A DNA stretch of 64,000 nt from Hordeum vulgare subsp. vulgare (GCF_904849725.1 NC_058519.1:577016169-577080168); one strand, 5' to 3'; positions 1 to 10,976 are shown, counted from the first letter of the stretch. Program-made: numbers and translations. The notes: generated from the sequence alone by a model not told the origin.

Positions 1-75
1 TTCTTATTTTTGACGATTACTGTGTGACTTTTCCCACCGCGCTTGACACCCAACGACTAGTAGTAGTAGTAGTAG

Positions 76-111
76 GGGCAAGCATAAGGAACAAATAGAT
101 AGTTGCATGTC
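76..111 (+). promoter_or_regulatory. Conserved 36-nt block upstream of 5S genes (example at unit 1)
   Basis: Every gene is preceded by a nearly invariant block that starts right after the TAG tract and ends at -1. It contains an AT-rich stretch AAATAGATAG at about -19 to -10, GC at -7/-6 and usually C at -1. Plant 5S genes are known to use a short 5' flank (an AT-rich element, a GC dinucleotide and C at -1) besides the internal promoter; assigning that role to this block is inference. Variants: -1 is G before genes 32, 36 and 47, and T before 65, 66, 78, 79, 83 and 87. Confidence 0.6.
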
Positions 112-231
112 GGATGCGATCATACCAGCACTAAAGCACCGGATCCCATCAGAACTCCGAAGTTAAGCGTGCTTGGGCGAGAGTAGTACTAGGATGGGTG
201 ACCTCCTGGGAAGTCCTCGTGTTGCATTCCC
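112..231 (+). rRNA. 5S rRNA, unit 1
   Basis: 5S ribosomal RNA, the 120-nt RNA of the large ribosomal subunit, made by Pol III. This copy equals the consensus of the array: it starts GGATGCGATC, carries CCGAAGTTAAGCGTGCTTGG (box A region) and GGATGGGTGACCTCCTGGG (box C region), and ends GTTGCATTCCC before T5. The start is set by homology to grass 5S RNA. Variants in later entries are numbered from this consensus. Its spacer belongs to the class with CCGACC for CCCACC, ACTAATAG for ACTAGTAG, and one G fewer after the TAG tract (called class-D spacer below). Period 303 bp. Confidence 0.97.
161..208 (+). promoter_or_regulatory. Internal control region of 5S gene (box A, IE, box C; example at unit 1)
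   Basis: By the standard numbering of 5S genes, box A (about nt 50-64), the intermediate element (nt 67-72) and box C (nt 80-97) fall here. They are the binding region for TFIIIA, which recruits TFIIIC, TFIIIB and Pol III. The same positions apply to every full-length copy at gene start plus 49 to plus 96. Copies with substitutions or deletions in these boxes are flagged in their own entries. Confidence 0.75.
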
Positions 232-232
232 C

Positions 233-249
233 TTTTTAAATATATTTTT
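233..249 (+). terminator. Pol III terminator, two T5 tracts (example at unit 1)
   Basis: The gene end is followed within one base by T5, then AAATATA and a second T5. A run of four or more T on the non-template strand terminates Pol III. The arrangement recurs in nearly every unit. Variants: T4 for the first tract after genes 41, 46 and 81; T6 after 129, 136 and 148; both tracts' spacing and the first tract are lost in the 37-bp-deletion alleles (139, 151, 160, 161). Confidence 0.85.
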
Positions 250-253
250 GCGC

Positions 254-259
254 CACGTG
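254..259. promoter_or_regulatory. CACGTG hexamer in the spacer (example at unit 1)
   Basis: A perfect CACGTG palindrome lies 23 bp past the gene end, inside GCGCCACGTGACAAGG, and recurs in almost every spacer; gene 59 is followed by CATGTG instead. CACGTG is the core of plant G-box/E-box sites bound by bHLH and bZIP factors. Whether anything binds here is unknown. Confidence 0.4.
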
Positions 260-414
260 ACAAGGATGACGGGGGAGCGTGATCTATATGACCTCATTTT
301 CTTATTTTTGACGATTACTGTGTGACTTTTCCGACCGCGCTTGACACCCAACGACTAATAGTAGTAGTAGTAGTAGTAGGGCAAGCATAAGGAACAAATA
401 GATAGTTGCATGTC

Positions 415-534
415 GGATGCGATCATACCAGCACTAAAGCACCGGATCCCATCAGAACTCCGAAGTTAAGCGTGCTTGGGCGAGAGTAGTACTAGGATGG
501 GTGACCTCCTGGGAAGTCCTCGTGTTGCATTCCC
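415..534 (+). rRNA. 5S rRNA, unit 2
   Basis: Consensus copy; period 304 bp. Confidence 0.97.
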
Positions 535-718
535 CTTTTTAAATATATTTTTGCGCCACGTGACAAGGATGACGCGGGAGCGTGATCTATATGACCTCAT
601 TTTCTTATTTTTGACGATTACTGTGTGACTTTTCCCACCGCGCTTGACACCCAACGACTAGTAGTAGTAGTAGTAGTAGTAGGGGCAAGCATAAGGAACA
701 AATAGATAGTTGCATGTC

Positions 719-838
719 TGATGCGATCATACCAGCACTAAAGCACCGGATCCCATCAGAACTCCGAAGTTAAGCGTGCTTGGGCGAGAGTAGTACTAGG
801 ATGGGTGACCTCCTGGGAAGTCCTCGTGTTGCATTCCC
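719..838 (+). rRNA. 5S rRNA, unit 3
   Basis: One change, nt1 G>T, at the transcription start. Period 334 bp; TAG tract interrupted by GAG. Confidence 0.94.
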
Positions 839-962
839 CTTTTTAAATATATTTTTGCGCCACGTGACAAGGATGACGCGGGAACGTGATCTATATGACC
901 TCATTTTCTTATTTTTGACGATTACTGTGTGACTTTTCCCACCGCGCTTGACACCCAACGAC

Positions 963-1001
<39 letters not shown>

Positions 1002-1052
1002 GAGGAGTAGTAGTAGGGGCAAGCATAAGGAACAAATAGATAGTTGCATGTC

Positions 1053-1172
1053 GGATGCGATCATACCAGCACTAAAGCACCGGATCCCATCAGAACTCCG
1101 AAGTTAAGCGTGCTTGGGCGAGAGTAGTACTAGGATGGGTGACCTCCTCGGAAGTCCTCGTGTTGCATTCCC
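1053..1172 (+). rRNA. 5S rRNA, unit 4
   Basis: nt97 G>C at the edge of box C. Class-D spacer. Period 303 bp. Confidence 0.95.
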
Positions 1173-1355
1173 CTTTTTCAATATATTTTTGCGCCACGTG
1201 CCAAGGATGACGCGGGACCGTGATCTATATGACCTCATTTTCTTATTTTTGACGATTACTGTGTGACTTTTCCGACCGCGCTTGACACCCAACGACTAAT
1301 AGTAGTAGTAGTAGTAGTAGGGCAAGCATAAGGAACAAATAGATAGTTGCATGTC

Positions 1356-1475
1356 GGATGCGATCATACCAGCACTAAAGCACCGGATCCCATCAGAACT
1401 CCGAAGTTAAGCGTGCTTGGGCGAGAGTAGTACTAGGATGGGTGACCTCCTGGGAAGTCCTCGTGTTGCATTCCC
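1356..1475 (+). rRNA. 5S rRNA, unit 5
   Basis: Consensus copy; period 310 bp. Confidence 0.97.
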
Positions 1476-1665
1476 CTTTTTAAATATATTTTTGCGCCAC
1501 GTGACAAGGATGACGCGGGAGCGTGATCTATATGACCTCATTTTCTTATTTTTGACGATTACTGTGTGACTTTTCCCACCGCGCTTGACACCCAACGACT
1601 AGTAGTAGTAGTAGTAGTAGTAGTAGTAGGGGCAAGCATAAGGAACAAATAGATAGTTGCATGTC

Positions 1666-1785
1666 GGATGCGATCATACCAGCACTAAAGCACCGGATCC
1701 CATCAGAACTCCGAAGTTAAGCGTGCTTGGGCGAGAGTAGTACTAGGATTGGTGACCTCCTGGGAAGTCCTCGTGTTGCATTCCC
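1666..1785 (+). rRNA. 5S rRNA, unit 6
   Basis: nt85 G>T in box C. Period 301 bp. Confidence 0.95.
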
Positions 1786-1966
1786 CTTTTTAAATATATT
1801 TTTGCGCCACGTGACAAGGATGACGCGGGACCGTGATCTATATGACCTCATTTTCTTATTTTTGACGATTACTGTGTGACTTTTCCCACCGCGCTTGACA
1901 CCCAACGACTAGTAGTAGTAGTAGTAGTAGGGGCAAGCATAAGGAACAAATAGATAGTTGCATGTC

Positions 1967-2086
1967 GGATGCGATCATACCAGCACTAAAGCACCGGATC
2001 CCATCAGAACTCCGAAGTTAAGCGTGCTTGGGCGAGAGTAGTACTAGGATGGGTGACCTCCTGGGAAGTCCTCGTGTTGCATTCCC
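1967..2086 (+). rRNA. 5S rRNA, unit 7
   Basis: Consensus copy; spacer reads AGGAGGACG in place of AGGATGACG. Period 301 bp. Confidence 0.97.
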
Positions 2087-2267
2087 CTTTTTAAATATAT
2101 TTTTGCGCCACGTGACAAGGAGGACGCGGGACCGTGATCTATATGACCTCATTTTCTTATTTTTGACCATTACTGTGTGACTTTTCCCACCGCGCTTGAC
2201 ACCCAACGACTAGTAGTAGTAGTAGTAGTAGGGGCAAGCATAAGGAACAAATAGATAGTTGCATGTC

Positions 2268-2387
2268 GGATGCGATCATACCAGCACTAAAGCACCGGAT
2301 CCCATCAGAACTCCGAAGTTAAGCGTGCTTGGGCGAGAGTAGTACTAGGATGGGTGACCTCCTGGGAAGTCCTCGTGTTGCATTCCC
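2268..2387 (+). rRNA. 5S rRNA, unit 8
   Basis: Consensus copy; period 301 bp. Confidence 0.97.
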
Positions 2388-2568
2388 CTTTTTAAATATA
2401 TTTTTGCGCCACGTGACAAGGATGACGCGGGAGCGTGATCTATATGACCTCATTTTCTTATTTTTGACGATTACTGTGTGACTTTTCCCACCGCGCTTGA
2501 CACCCAACGACTAGTACTAGTAGTAGTAGTAGGGGCAAGCATAAGGAACAAATAGATAGTTGCATGTC

Positions 2569-2688
2569 GGATGCGATCATACCAGCACTAAAGCACCGGA
2601 TCCCATCAGAACTCCGAAGTTAAGCGTGCTTGGGCGAGAGTAGTACTAGGATGGGTGACCTCCTGGGAAGTCCTCGTGTTGCATTCCC
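2569..2688 (+). rRNA. 5S rRNA, unit 9
   Basis: Consensus copy; period 301 bp. Confidence 0.97.
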
Positions 2689-2869
2689 CTTTTTAAATAT
2701 ATTTTTGCGCCACGTGACAAGGATGACGCGGGACCGTGATCTATATGACCTCATTTTCTTATTTTTGACGATTACTGTGTGACTTTTCCCACCGCGCTTG
2801 ACACCCAACGACTAGTAGTAGTAGTAGTAGTAGGGGCAAGCATAAGGAACAAATAGATAGTTGCATGTC

Positions 2870-2989
2870 GGATGCGATCATACCAGCACTAAAGCACCGG
2901 ATCCCATCAGAACTCCGAAGTTAAGCGTGCTTGGGCGAGAGTAGTACTAGGATGGGTGACCTCCTGGGAAGTCCTCGTGTTGCATTCCC
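2870..2989 (+). rRNA. 5S rRNA, unit 10
   Basis: Consensus copy; period 301 bp. Confidence 0.97.
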
Positions 2990-3170
2990 CTTTTTAAATA
3001 TATTTTTGCGCCACGTGACAAGGATGACGCGGGACCGTGATCTATATGACCTCATTTTCTTATTTTTGACGATTACTGTGTGACTTTTCCCACCGCGCTT
3101 GACACCCAACGACTAGTAGTAGTAGTAGTAGTAGGGGCAAGCATAAGGAACAAATAGATAGTTGCATGTC

Positions 3171-3290
3171 GGATGCGATCATACCAGCACTAAAGCACCG
3201 GATCCCATCAGAACTCCGAAGTTAAGCGTGCTTGGGCGAGAGTAGTACTAGGATGGGTGACCTCCTGGGAAGTCCTCGTGTTGCATTCCC
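3171..3290 (+). rRNA. 5S rRNA, unit 11
   Basis: Consensus copy; period 301 bp. Confidence 0.97.
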
Positions 3291-3471
3291 CTTTTTAAAT
3301 ATATTTTTGCGCCACGTGACAAGGATGACGCGGGAGCGTGATCTATATGACCTCATTTTCTTATTTTTGACGATTACTGTGTGACTTTTCCCACCGCGCT
3401 TGACACCCAACGACTAGTAGTAGTAGTAGTAGTAGGGGCAAGCATAAGGAACAAATAGATAGTTGCATGTC

Positions 3472-3591
3472 GGATGCGATCATACCAGCACTAAAGCACC
3501 GGATCCCATCAGAACTCCGAAGTTAAGCGTGCTTGGGCGAGAGTAGTACTAGGATGGGTGACCTCCTGGGAAGTCCTCGTGTTGCATTCCC
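3472..3591 (+). rRNA. 5S rRNA, unit 12
   Basis: Consensus copy; spacer carries GACTTCATTTT, shared with unit 14. Period 301 bp. Confidence 0.97.
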
Positions 3592-3772
3592 CTTTTTAAA
3601 TATATTTTTGCGCCACGTGACAAGGATGACGCGGGACCGTGATCTATATGACTTCATTTTCTTATTTTTGACGATTACTGTGTGACTTTTCCCACCGCGC
3701 TTGACACCCAACGACTAGTAGTAGTAGTAGTAGTAGGGGCAAGCATAAGGAACAAATAGATAGTTGCATGTC

Positions 3773-3831
3773 GGATGCGATCATACCAGCACTAAAGCAC
3801 CGGATCCCATCAGTCCTCGTGTTGCATTCCC
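3773..3831 (+). pseudogene. 5S rRNA pseudogene, unit 13 (61-bp deletion)
   Basis: Only 59 nt remain: about nt 1-40 joined to nt 102-120. The 61-bp deletion has AG microhomology at its ends and removes boxes A, IE and C, so the copy should not be transcribed from an internal promoter. Same allele as unit 15. Period 240 bp. Confidence 0.95.
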
Positions 3832-4012
3832 CTTTTTAAATATATTTTTGCGCCACGTGACAAGGATGACGCGGGACCGTGATCTATATGACCTCATTTT
3901 CTTATTTTTGACGATTACTGTGTGACTTTTCCCACCGCGCTTGACACCCAACGACTAGTACTAGTAGTAGTAGTAGGGGCAAGCATAAGGAACAAATAGA
4001 TAGTTGCATGTC

Positions 4013-4132
4013 GGATGCGATCATACCAGCACTAAAGCACCGGATCCCATCAGAACTCCGAAGTTAAGCGTGCTTGGGCGAGAGTAGTACTAGGATGGGT
4101 GACCTCCTGGGAAGTCCTCGTGTTGCATTCCC
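4013..4132 (+). rRNA. 5S rRNA, unit 14
   Basis: Consensus copy, duplicate of unit 12 at +541 bp. Period 301 bp. Confidence 0.97.
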
Positions 4133-4313
4133 CTTTTTAAATATATTTTTGCGCCACGTGACAAGGATGACGCGGGACCGTGATCTATATGACTTCATTT
4201 TCTTATTTTTGACGATTACTGTGTGACTTTTCCCACCGCGCTTGACACCCAACGACTAGTAGTAGTAGTAGTAGTAGGGGCAAGCATAAGGAACAAATAG
4301 ATAGTTGCATGTC

Positions 4314-4372
4314 GGATGCGATCATACCAGCACTAAAGCACCGGATCCCATCAGTCCTCGTGTTGCATTCCC
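4314..4372 (+). pseudogene. 5S rRNA pseudogene, unit 15 (61-bp deletion)
   Basis: Same 61-bp deletion allele as unit 13, copied by the 541-bp block duplication. Period 240 bp. Confidence 0.95.
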
Positions 4373-4553
4373 CTTTTTAAATATATTTTTGCGCCACGTG
4401 ACAAGGATGACGCGGGACCGTGATCTATATGACCTCATTTTCTTATTTTTGACGATTACTGTGTGACTTTTCCCACCGCGCTTGACACCCAACGACTAGT
4501 ACTAGTAGTAGTAGTAGGGGCAAGCATAAGGAACAAATAGATAGTTGCATGTC

Positions 4554-4673
4554 GGATGCGATCATACCAGCACTAAAGCACCGGATCCCATCAGAACTCC
4601 GAAGTTAAGCGTGCTTGGGCGAGAGTAGTACTAGGATGGGTGACCTCCTGGGAAGTCCTCGTGTTGCATTCCC
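4554..4673 (+). rRNA. 5S rRNA, unit 16
   Basis: Consensus copy; second terminator T tract is changed (ATATATCTTTG). Period 304 bp. Confidence 0.97.
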
Positions 4674-4857
4674 CTTTTTAAATATATCTTTGCGCCACGT
4701 GACAAGGATGACGCGGGAGCGTGATCTATATGACCTCATTTTCTTATTTTTGACGATTACTGTGTGACTTTTCCCACCGCGCTTGACACCCAACGACTAG
4801 TAGTAGTAGTAGTAGTAGTAGGGGCAAGCATAAGGAACAAATAGATAGTTGCATGTC

Positions 4858-4977
4858 GGATGCGATCATACCAGCACTAAAGCACCGGATCCCATCATAA
4901 CTCCGAAGTTAAGCGTGCTTGGGCGAGAGTAGTACTAGGATGGGTGACCTCCTGGGAAGTCCTCGTGTTGCATTCCC
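4858..4977 (+). rRNA. 5S rRNA, unit 17
   Basis: nt41 G>T. Period 301 bp. Confidence 0.95.
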
Positions 4978-5158
4978 CTTTTTAAATATATTTTTGCGCC
5001 ACGTGACAAGGATGACGCGGGACCGTGATCTATATGACTTCATTTTCTTATTTTTGACGATTACTGTGTGACTTTTCCCACCGCGCTTGACACCCAACGA
5101 CTAGTAGTAGTAGTAGTAGTAGGGGCAAGCATAAGGAACAAATAGATAGTTGCATGTC

Positions 5159-5278
5159 GGATGCGATCATACCAGCACTAAAGCACCGGATCCCATCAGA
5201 ACTCCGAAGTTAAGCGTGCTTGGGCGAGAGTAGTACTAGGATGGGTGACCTCCTGGGAAGTCCTCGTGTTGCATTCCC
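5159..5278 (+). rRNA. 5S rRNA, unit 18
   Basis: Consensus copy. Period 322 bp. Confidence 0.97.
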
Positions 5279-5402
5279 CTTTTTAAATATATTTTTGCGC
5301 CACGTGACAAGGATGACGCGGGAACGTGATCTATATTACCTCATTTTCTTATTTTTGACGATTACTGTGTGACTTTTCCCACCGCGCTTGACACCCAACG
5401 AC

Positions 5403-5444
<42 letters not shown>

Positions 5445-5480
5445 GGGCAAGCATAAGGAACAAATAGATAGTTGCATGTC

Positions 5481-5600
5481 GGATGCGATCATACCAGCAC
5501 TAAAGCACCGGATCCCATCAGAACTCCGAAGTTAAGCGTGCTTGGGCGAGAGTAATACTAGGATGGGTGACCTCCTGGGAAGTCCTCGTGTTGCATTCCC
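5481..5600 (+). rRNA. 5S rRNA, unit 19
   Basis: nt75 G>A, shared with unit 26. Class-D spacer. Period 306 bp. Confidence 0.95.
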
Positions 5601-5786
5601 CTTTTTAAATATATTTTTGCTCCACGTGCCAAGGATGACGCGGGACCGTGATCTATATGACCTCATTTTCTTATTTTTGACGATTACTGTGTGACTTTTC
5701 CGACCGCGCTTGACACCCAACGACTAATAGTAGTAGTAGTAGTAGTAGTAGGGCAAGCATAAGGAACAAATAGATAGTTGCATGTC

Positions 5787-5906
5787 GGATGCGATCATAC
5801 CAGCACTAAAGCACCGGATCCCATCAGAACTCCGAAGTTAAGCGTGCTTGGGCGAGAGTAGTACTAGGATGGGTGACCTCCTGGGAAGTCCTCGTGTTGC
5901 ATTCCC
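5787..5906 (+). rRNA. 5S rRNA, unit 20
   Basis: Consensus copy; spacer ends CCCAACAAC, shared with unit 27. Period 322 bp. Confidence 0.97.
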
Positions 5907-6030
5907 CTTTTTAAATATATTTTTGCGCCACGTGACAAGGATGACGCGGGAGCGTGATCTATATGACCTCATTTTCTTATTTTTGACGATTACTGTGTGA
6001 CTTTTCCCACCGCGCTTGACACCCAACAAC

Positions 6031-6072
<42 letters not shown>

Positions 6073-6108
6073 GGGCAAGCATAAGGAACAAATAGATAGT
6101 TGCATGTC

Positions 6109-6228
6109 GGATGCGATCATACCAGCACTAAAGCACCGGATCCCATCAGAACTCCGAAGTTAAGCGTGCTTGGGCGAGAGTAGTACTAGGATGGGAGACC
6201 TCCTGGGAAGTCCTCGTGTTGCATTCCC
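6109..6228 (+). rRNA. 5S rRNA, unit 21
   Basis: nt88 T>A in box C, shared with unit 28. Followed by a 72-bp TAG tract with one TAT. Period 352 bp. Confidence 0.95.
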
Positions 6229-6352
6229 CTTTTTAAATATATTTTTGCGCCACGTGACAAGGATGACGCGGGAGCGTGATCTATATGACCTCATTTTCTT
6301 ATTTTTAACGATTACTGTGTGACTTTTCCCACCGCGCTTGACACCCAACGAC

Positions 6353-6408
<56 letters not shown>

Positions 6409-6460
6409 GTAGTAGTAGTAGTAGGGGCAAGCATAAGGAACAAATAGATAGTTGCATGTC

Positions 6461-6580
6461 GGATGCGATCATACCAGCATTAAAGCACCGGATCCCATCA
6501 GAACTCCGAAGTTAAGCGTGCTTGGGCGAGAGTAGTACTAGGATGGGTGACCTCGTGGGAAGTCCTCGTGTTGCATTCCC
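6461..6580 (+). rRNA. 5S rRNA, unit 22
   Basis: nt20 C>T and nt95 C>G (box C), both shared with unit 29. Period 328 bp. Confidence 0.95.
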
Positions 6581-6788
6581 CTTTTTAAATATATTTTTGC
6601 GCCACGTGACAAGGATGACGCGGGAGCGTGATCTATATGACCTCATTTTCTTATTTTTGACGATTACTGTGTGACTTTTCCCACCGCGCTTGACACCCAA
6701 TGACTAGTAGTAGTAGTAGTAGTAGTGGTAGTAGTAGTAGTAGTAGTAGTAGGGGCAAGCATAAGGAACAAATAGATAGTTGCATGTC

Positions 6789-6908
6789 GGATGCGATCAT
6801 ACCAGCACTAAAGCACCGGATCCCATCAGAACTCCGAAGTTAAGCGTGCTTGGGCGAGAGTAGTACTAGGATGGGTGACCTCCTGGGAAGTCCTCGTGTT
6901 GCATTCCC
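6789..6908 (+). rRNA. 5S rRNA, unit 23
   Basis: Consensus copy; period 307 bp. Confidence 0.97.
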
Positions 6909-7095
6909 CTTTTTAAATATATTTTTGCGCCACGTGACAAGGATGACGCGGGAGCGTGATCTATATGACCTCATTTTCTTATTTTTGACGATTACTGTGT
7001 GACTTTTCCCACCGCGCTTGACACCCAACGACTAGTAGTAGTAGTAGTAGTAGTAGTAGGGGCAAGCATAAGGAACAAATAGATAGTTGCATGTC

Positions 7096-7215
7096 GGATG
7101 CGATCATACCAGCACTAAAGCACCGGATCCCATCAGAACTCCGAAGTTAAGCGTGCTTGGGCGAGAGTAGTACTAGGATGTGTGACCTCCCGGGAAGTCC
7201 TCGTGTTGCATTCCC
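7096..7215 (+). rRNA. 5S rRNA, unit 24
   Basis: nt86 G>T and nt96 T>C, both in box C. Period 301 bp. Confidence 0.94.
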
Positions 7216-7396
7216 CTTTTTAAATATATTTTTGCGCCACGTGACAAGGATGACGCGGGACCGTGATCTATATGACTTCATTTTCTTATTTTTGACGATT
7301 ACTGTGTGACTTTTCCCACCGCGCTTGACACCCAACGACTAGTAGTAGTAGTAGTAGTAGGGGCAAGCATAAGGAACAAATAGATAGTTGCATGTC

Positions 7397-7516
7397 GGAT
7401 GCGATCATACCAGCACTAAAGCACCGGATCCCATCAGAACTCTGAAGTTAAGCGTGCTTGGGCGAGAGTAGTACTAGGATGGGTGACCTCCTGGGAAGTC
7501 CTCGTGTTGCATTCCC
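7397..7516 (+). rRNA. 5S rRNA, unit 25
   Basis: nt47 C>T. Period 346 bp. Confidence 0.95.
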
Positions 7517-7640
7517 CTTTTTAAATATATTTTTGCGCCACGTGACAAGGATGACGCGGGAACGTGATCTATATGACCTCATTTTCTTATTTTTGACGAT
7601 TACTGTGTGACTTTTCCCACCGCGCTTGACACCCAACGAC

Positions 7641-7706
<66 letters not shown>

Positions 7707-7742
7707 GGGCAAGCATAAGGAACAAATAGATAGTTGCATGTC

Positions 7743-7862
7743 GGATGCGATGATACCAGCACTAAAGCACCGGATCCCATCAGAACTCCGAAGTTAAGCG
7801 TGCTTGGGCGAGAGTAATACTAGGATGGGTGACCTCCTGGGAAGTCCTCGTGTTGCATTCCC
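7743..7862 (+). rRNA. 5S rRNA, unit 26
   Basis: nt10 C>G and nt75 G>A. Class-D spacer. Counterpart of unit 19 at +2262 bp. Period 303 bp. Confidence 0.95.
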
Positions 7863-8045
7863 CTTTTTAAATATATTTTTGCTCCACGTGCCAAGGATGA
7901 CGCGGGACCGTGATCTATATGACCTCATTTTCTTATTTTTGACGATTACTGTGTGACTTTTCCGACCGCGCTTGACACCCAACGACTAATAGTAGTAGTA
8001 GTAGTAGTAGGGCAAGCATAAGGAACAAATAGATAGTTGCATGTC

Positions 8046-8165
8046 GGATGCGATCATACCAGCACTAAAGCACCGGATCCCATCAGAACTCCGAAGTTAA
8101 GCGTGCTTGGGCGAGAGTAGTACTAGGATGGGTGACCTCCTGGGAAGTCCTCGTGTTGCATTCCC
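8046..8165 (+). rRNA. 5S rRNA, unit 27
   Basis: Consensus copy, counterpart of unit 20. Period 319 bp. Confidence 0.97.
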
Positions 8166-8289
8166 CTTTTTAAATATATTTTTGCGCCACGTGACAAGGA
8201 TGACGCGGGAGCGTGATCTATATGACCTCATTTTCTTATTTTTGACGATTACTGTGTGACTTTTCCCACCGCGCTTGACACCCAACAAC

Positions 8290-8328
<39 letters not shown>

Positions 8329-8364
8329 GGGCAAGCATAAGGAACAAATAGATAGTTGCATGTC

Positions 8365-8484
8365 GGATGCGATCATACCAGCACTAAAGCACCGGATCCC
8401 ATCAGAACTCCGAAGTTAAGCGTGCTTGGGCGAGAGTAGTACTAGGATGGGAGACCTTCTGGGAAGTCCTCGTGTTGCATTCCC
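8365..8484 (+). rRNA. 5S rRNA, unit 28
   Basis: nt88 T>A and nt94 C>T, both in box C; counterpart of unit 21. Period 352 bp. Confidence 0.95.
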
Positions 8485-8611
8485 CTTTTTAAATATATTT
8501 TTGCGCCACGTGACAAGGATGACGCGGGAGCGTGATCTATATGACCTCATTTTCTTATTTTTAACGATTACTGTGTGACTTCTCCCACCGCGCTTGACAC
8601 CCAACCTAGAC

Positions 8612-8680
<69 letters not shown>

Positions 8681-8716
8681 GGGCAAGCATAAGGAACAAA
8701 TAGATAGTTGCATGTC

Positions 8717-8836
8717 GGATGCGATCATACCAGCATTAAAGCACCGGATCCCATCAGAACTCCGAAGTTAAGCGTGCTTGGGCGAGAGTAGTACTAGGAT
8801 GGGTGACCTCGTGGGAAGTCCTCGTGTTGCATTCCC
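8717..8836 (+). rRNA. 5S rRNA, unit 29
   Basis: nt20 C>T, nt95 C>G; counterpart of unit 22. Period 328 bp. Confidence 0.95.
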
Positions 8837-9044
8837 CTTTTTAAATATATTTTTGCGCCACGTGACAAGGATGACGCGGGAGCGTGATCTATATGACCTC
8901 ATTTTCTTATTTTTGACGATTACTGTGTGACTTTTCCCACCGCGCTTGACACCCAATGACTAGTAGTAGTAGTAGTAGTAGTGGTAGTAGTAGTAGTAGT
9001 AGTAGTAGGGGCAAGCATAAGGAACAAATAGATAGTTGCATGTC

Positions 9045-9164
9045 GGATGCGATCATACCAGCACTAAAGCACCGGATCCCATCAGAACTCCGAAGTTAAG
9101 CGTGCTTGGGCGAGAGTAGTACTAGGATGGGTGACCTCCTGGGAAGTCCTCGTGTTGCATTCCC
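9045..9164 (+). rRNA. 5S rRNA, unit 30
   Basis: Consensus copy, counterpart of unit 23. Period 298 bp. Confidence 0.97.
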
Positions 9165-9342
9165 CTTTTTAAATATATTTTTGCGCCACGTGACAAGGAT
9201 GACGCGGGACCGTGATCTATATGACCTCATTTTCTTATTTTTGACGATTACTGTGTGACTTTTCCCACCGCGCTTGACACCCAACGACTAGTAGTAGTAG
9301 TAGTAGGGGCAAGCATAAGGAACAAATAGATAGTTGCATGTC

Positions 9343-9462
9343 GGATGCGATCATACCAGCACTAAAGCACCGGATCCCATCAGAACTCCGAAGTTAAGCG
9401 TGCTTAGGCGAGAGTAGTACTAGGATGGGTGACCTCCTGGGAAGTCCTCGTGTTGCATTCCC
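9343..9462 (+). rRNA. 5S rRNA, unit 31
   Basis: nt64 G>A at the 3' edge of box A, shared with units 35 and 46. Period 319 bp. Confidence 0.95.
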
Positions 9463-9586
9463 CTTTTTAAATATATTTTTGCGCCACGTGACAAGGATGA
9501 CGCGGGAACGTGATCTATATGACCTCCTTTTCTTATTTTTGACGATTACTGTGTGACTTTTCCCACCGCGCTTGACACCCAACGAC

Positions 9587-9625
<39 letters not shown>

Positions 9626-9661
9626 GGGCAAGCATAAGGAACAAATAGATAGTTGCATGTG

Positions 9662-9781
9662 GGATGCGATCATACCAGCACTAAAGCACCGGATCCCATC
9701 AGAACTACGAAGTTAAGCGTGCTTGGGCGAGAGTAGTACTAGGATGGGAGACCTCCTGGGAAGTCCTCGTGTTGCATTCCC
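9662..9781 (+). rRNA. 5S rRNA, unit 32
   Basis: nt46 C>A, nt88 T>A, and G at -1. Followed by the 168-bp TAG tract. Period 448 bp. Confidence 0.94.
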
Positions 9782-9905
9782 CTTTTTAAATATATTTTTG
9801 CGCCACGTGACAAGGATGACGCGGGAGCGTGATCTATATGACCTCATTTTCTTATTTTTGACGATTACTGTGTGACTTTTCCCACCGCGTTTGACACCCA
9901 ACGAC

Positions 9906-10073
<168 letters not shown>

Positions 10074-10109
10074 GGGCAAGCATAAGGAACAAATAGATAG
10101 TTGCATGTC

Positions 10110-10229
10110 GGATGCGATCATACCAGCATTAAAGCACTGGATCCCATCAGAACTCCGAAGTTAAGCGTGCTTGGGCGAGAGTAGTACTAGGATGGGTGAC
10201 CTCCTGGGAAGTCCTCGTGTTGCATTCCC
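10110..10229 (+). rRNA. 5S rRNA, unit 33
   Basis: nt20 C>T, nt29 C>T, both shared with unit 44. Period 322 bp. Confidence 0.95.
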
Positions 10230-10431
10230 CTTTTTAAATATATTTTTGCGCCACGTGACAAGGATGACGCGGGAGCGTGATCTATATGACCTCATTTTCT
10301 TATTTTTGACGATTACTGTGTGACTTTTCCCACCGCGCTTGACACCCAATGACTACTAGTAGTAGTAGTAGTAGTGGTAGTAGTAGTAGTAGTAGGGGCA
10401 AGCATAAGGAACAAATAGATAGTTGCATGTC

Positions 10432-10551
10432 GGATGCGATCATACCAGCACTAAAGCACCGGATCCCATCAGAACTCCGAAGTTAAGCGTGCTTGGGCGA
10501 GAGTAGTACTAGGATGGGTGACCTCCTGGGAAGTCCTCGTGTTGCATTCCC
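10432..10551 (+). rRNA. 5S rRNA, unit 34
   Basis: Consensus copy; period 301 bp. Confidence 0.97.
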
Positions 10552-10732
10552 CTTTTTAAATATATTTTTGCGCCACGTGACAAGGATGACGCGGGACCGT
10601 GATCTATATGACCTCATTTTCTTATTTTTGACGATTACTGTGTGACTTTTCCCACCGCGCTTGACACCCAACGACTAGTAGTAGTAGTAGTAGTAGGGGC
10701 AAGCATAAGGAACAAATAGATAGTTGCATGTC

Positions 10733-10852
10733 GGATGCGATCATACCAGCACTAAAGCACCGGATCCCATCAGAACTCCGAAGTTAAGCGTGCTTAGGCG
10801 AGAGTAGTACTAGGATGGGTGACCTCCTGGGAAGTCCTCGTGTTGCATTCCC
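10733..10852 (+). rRNA. 5S rRNA, unit 35
   Basis: nt64 G>A. Followed by an 84-bp TAG tract. Period 364 bp. Confidence 0.95.
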
Positions 10853-10976
10853 CTTTTTAAATATATTTTTGCGCCACGTGACAAGGATGACGCGGGAACG
10901 TGATCTATATGACCTCATTTTCTTATTTTTGACGATTACTGTGTGACTTTTCCCACCGCGCTTGACACCCAACGAC

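Larger units (their letters stand above)
3472..4553 (+). repeat. 541-bp two-unit tandem duplication (units 12-13 and 14-15)
   Basis: Each 541-bp block is one intact gene with a GACTTCATTTT spacer plus one 61-bp-deleted gene followed by ACTAGTACTAG. I saw no difference between the two blocks. Confidence 0.9.
5159..9342 (+). repeat. About 2.26-kb block duplication (units 18-23 and 25-30)
   Basis: Units 19-23 recur as 26-30 at offsets 2256-2262 bp, sharing nt75 A, nt88 A, nt20 T with nt95 G, and the TGG interruption. Units 18 and 25 share spacer features. Confidence 0.85.
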
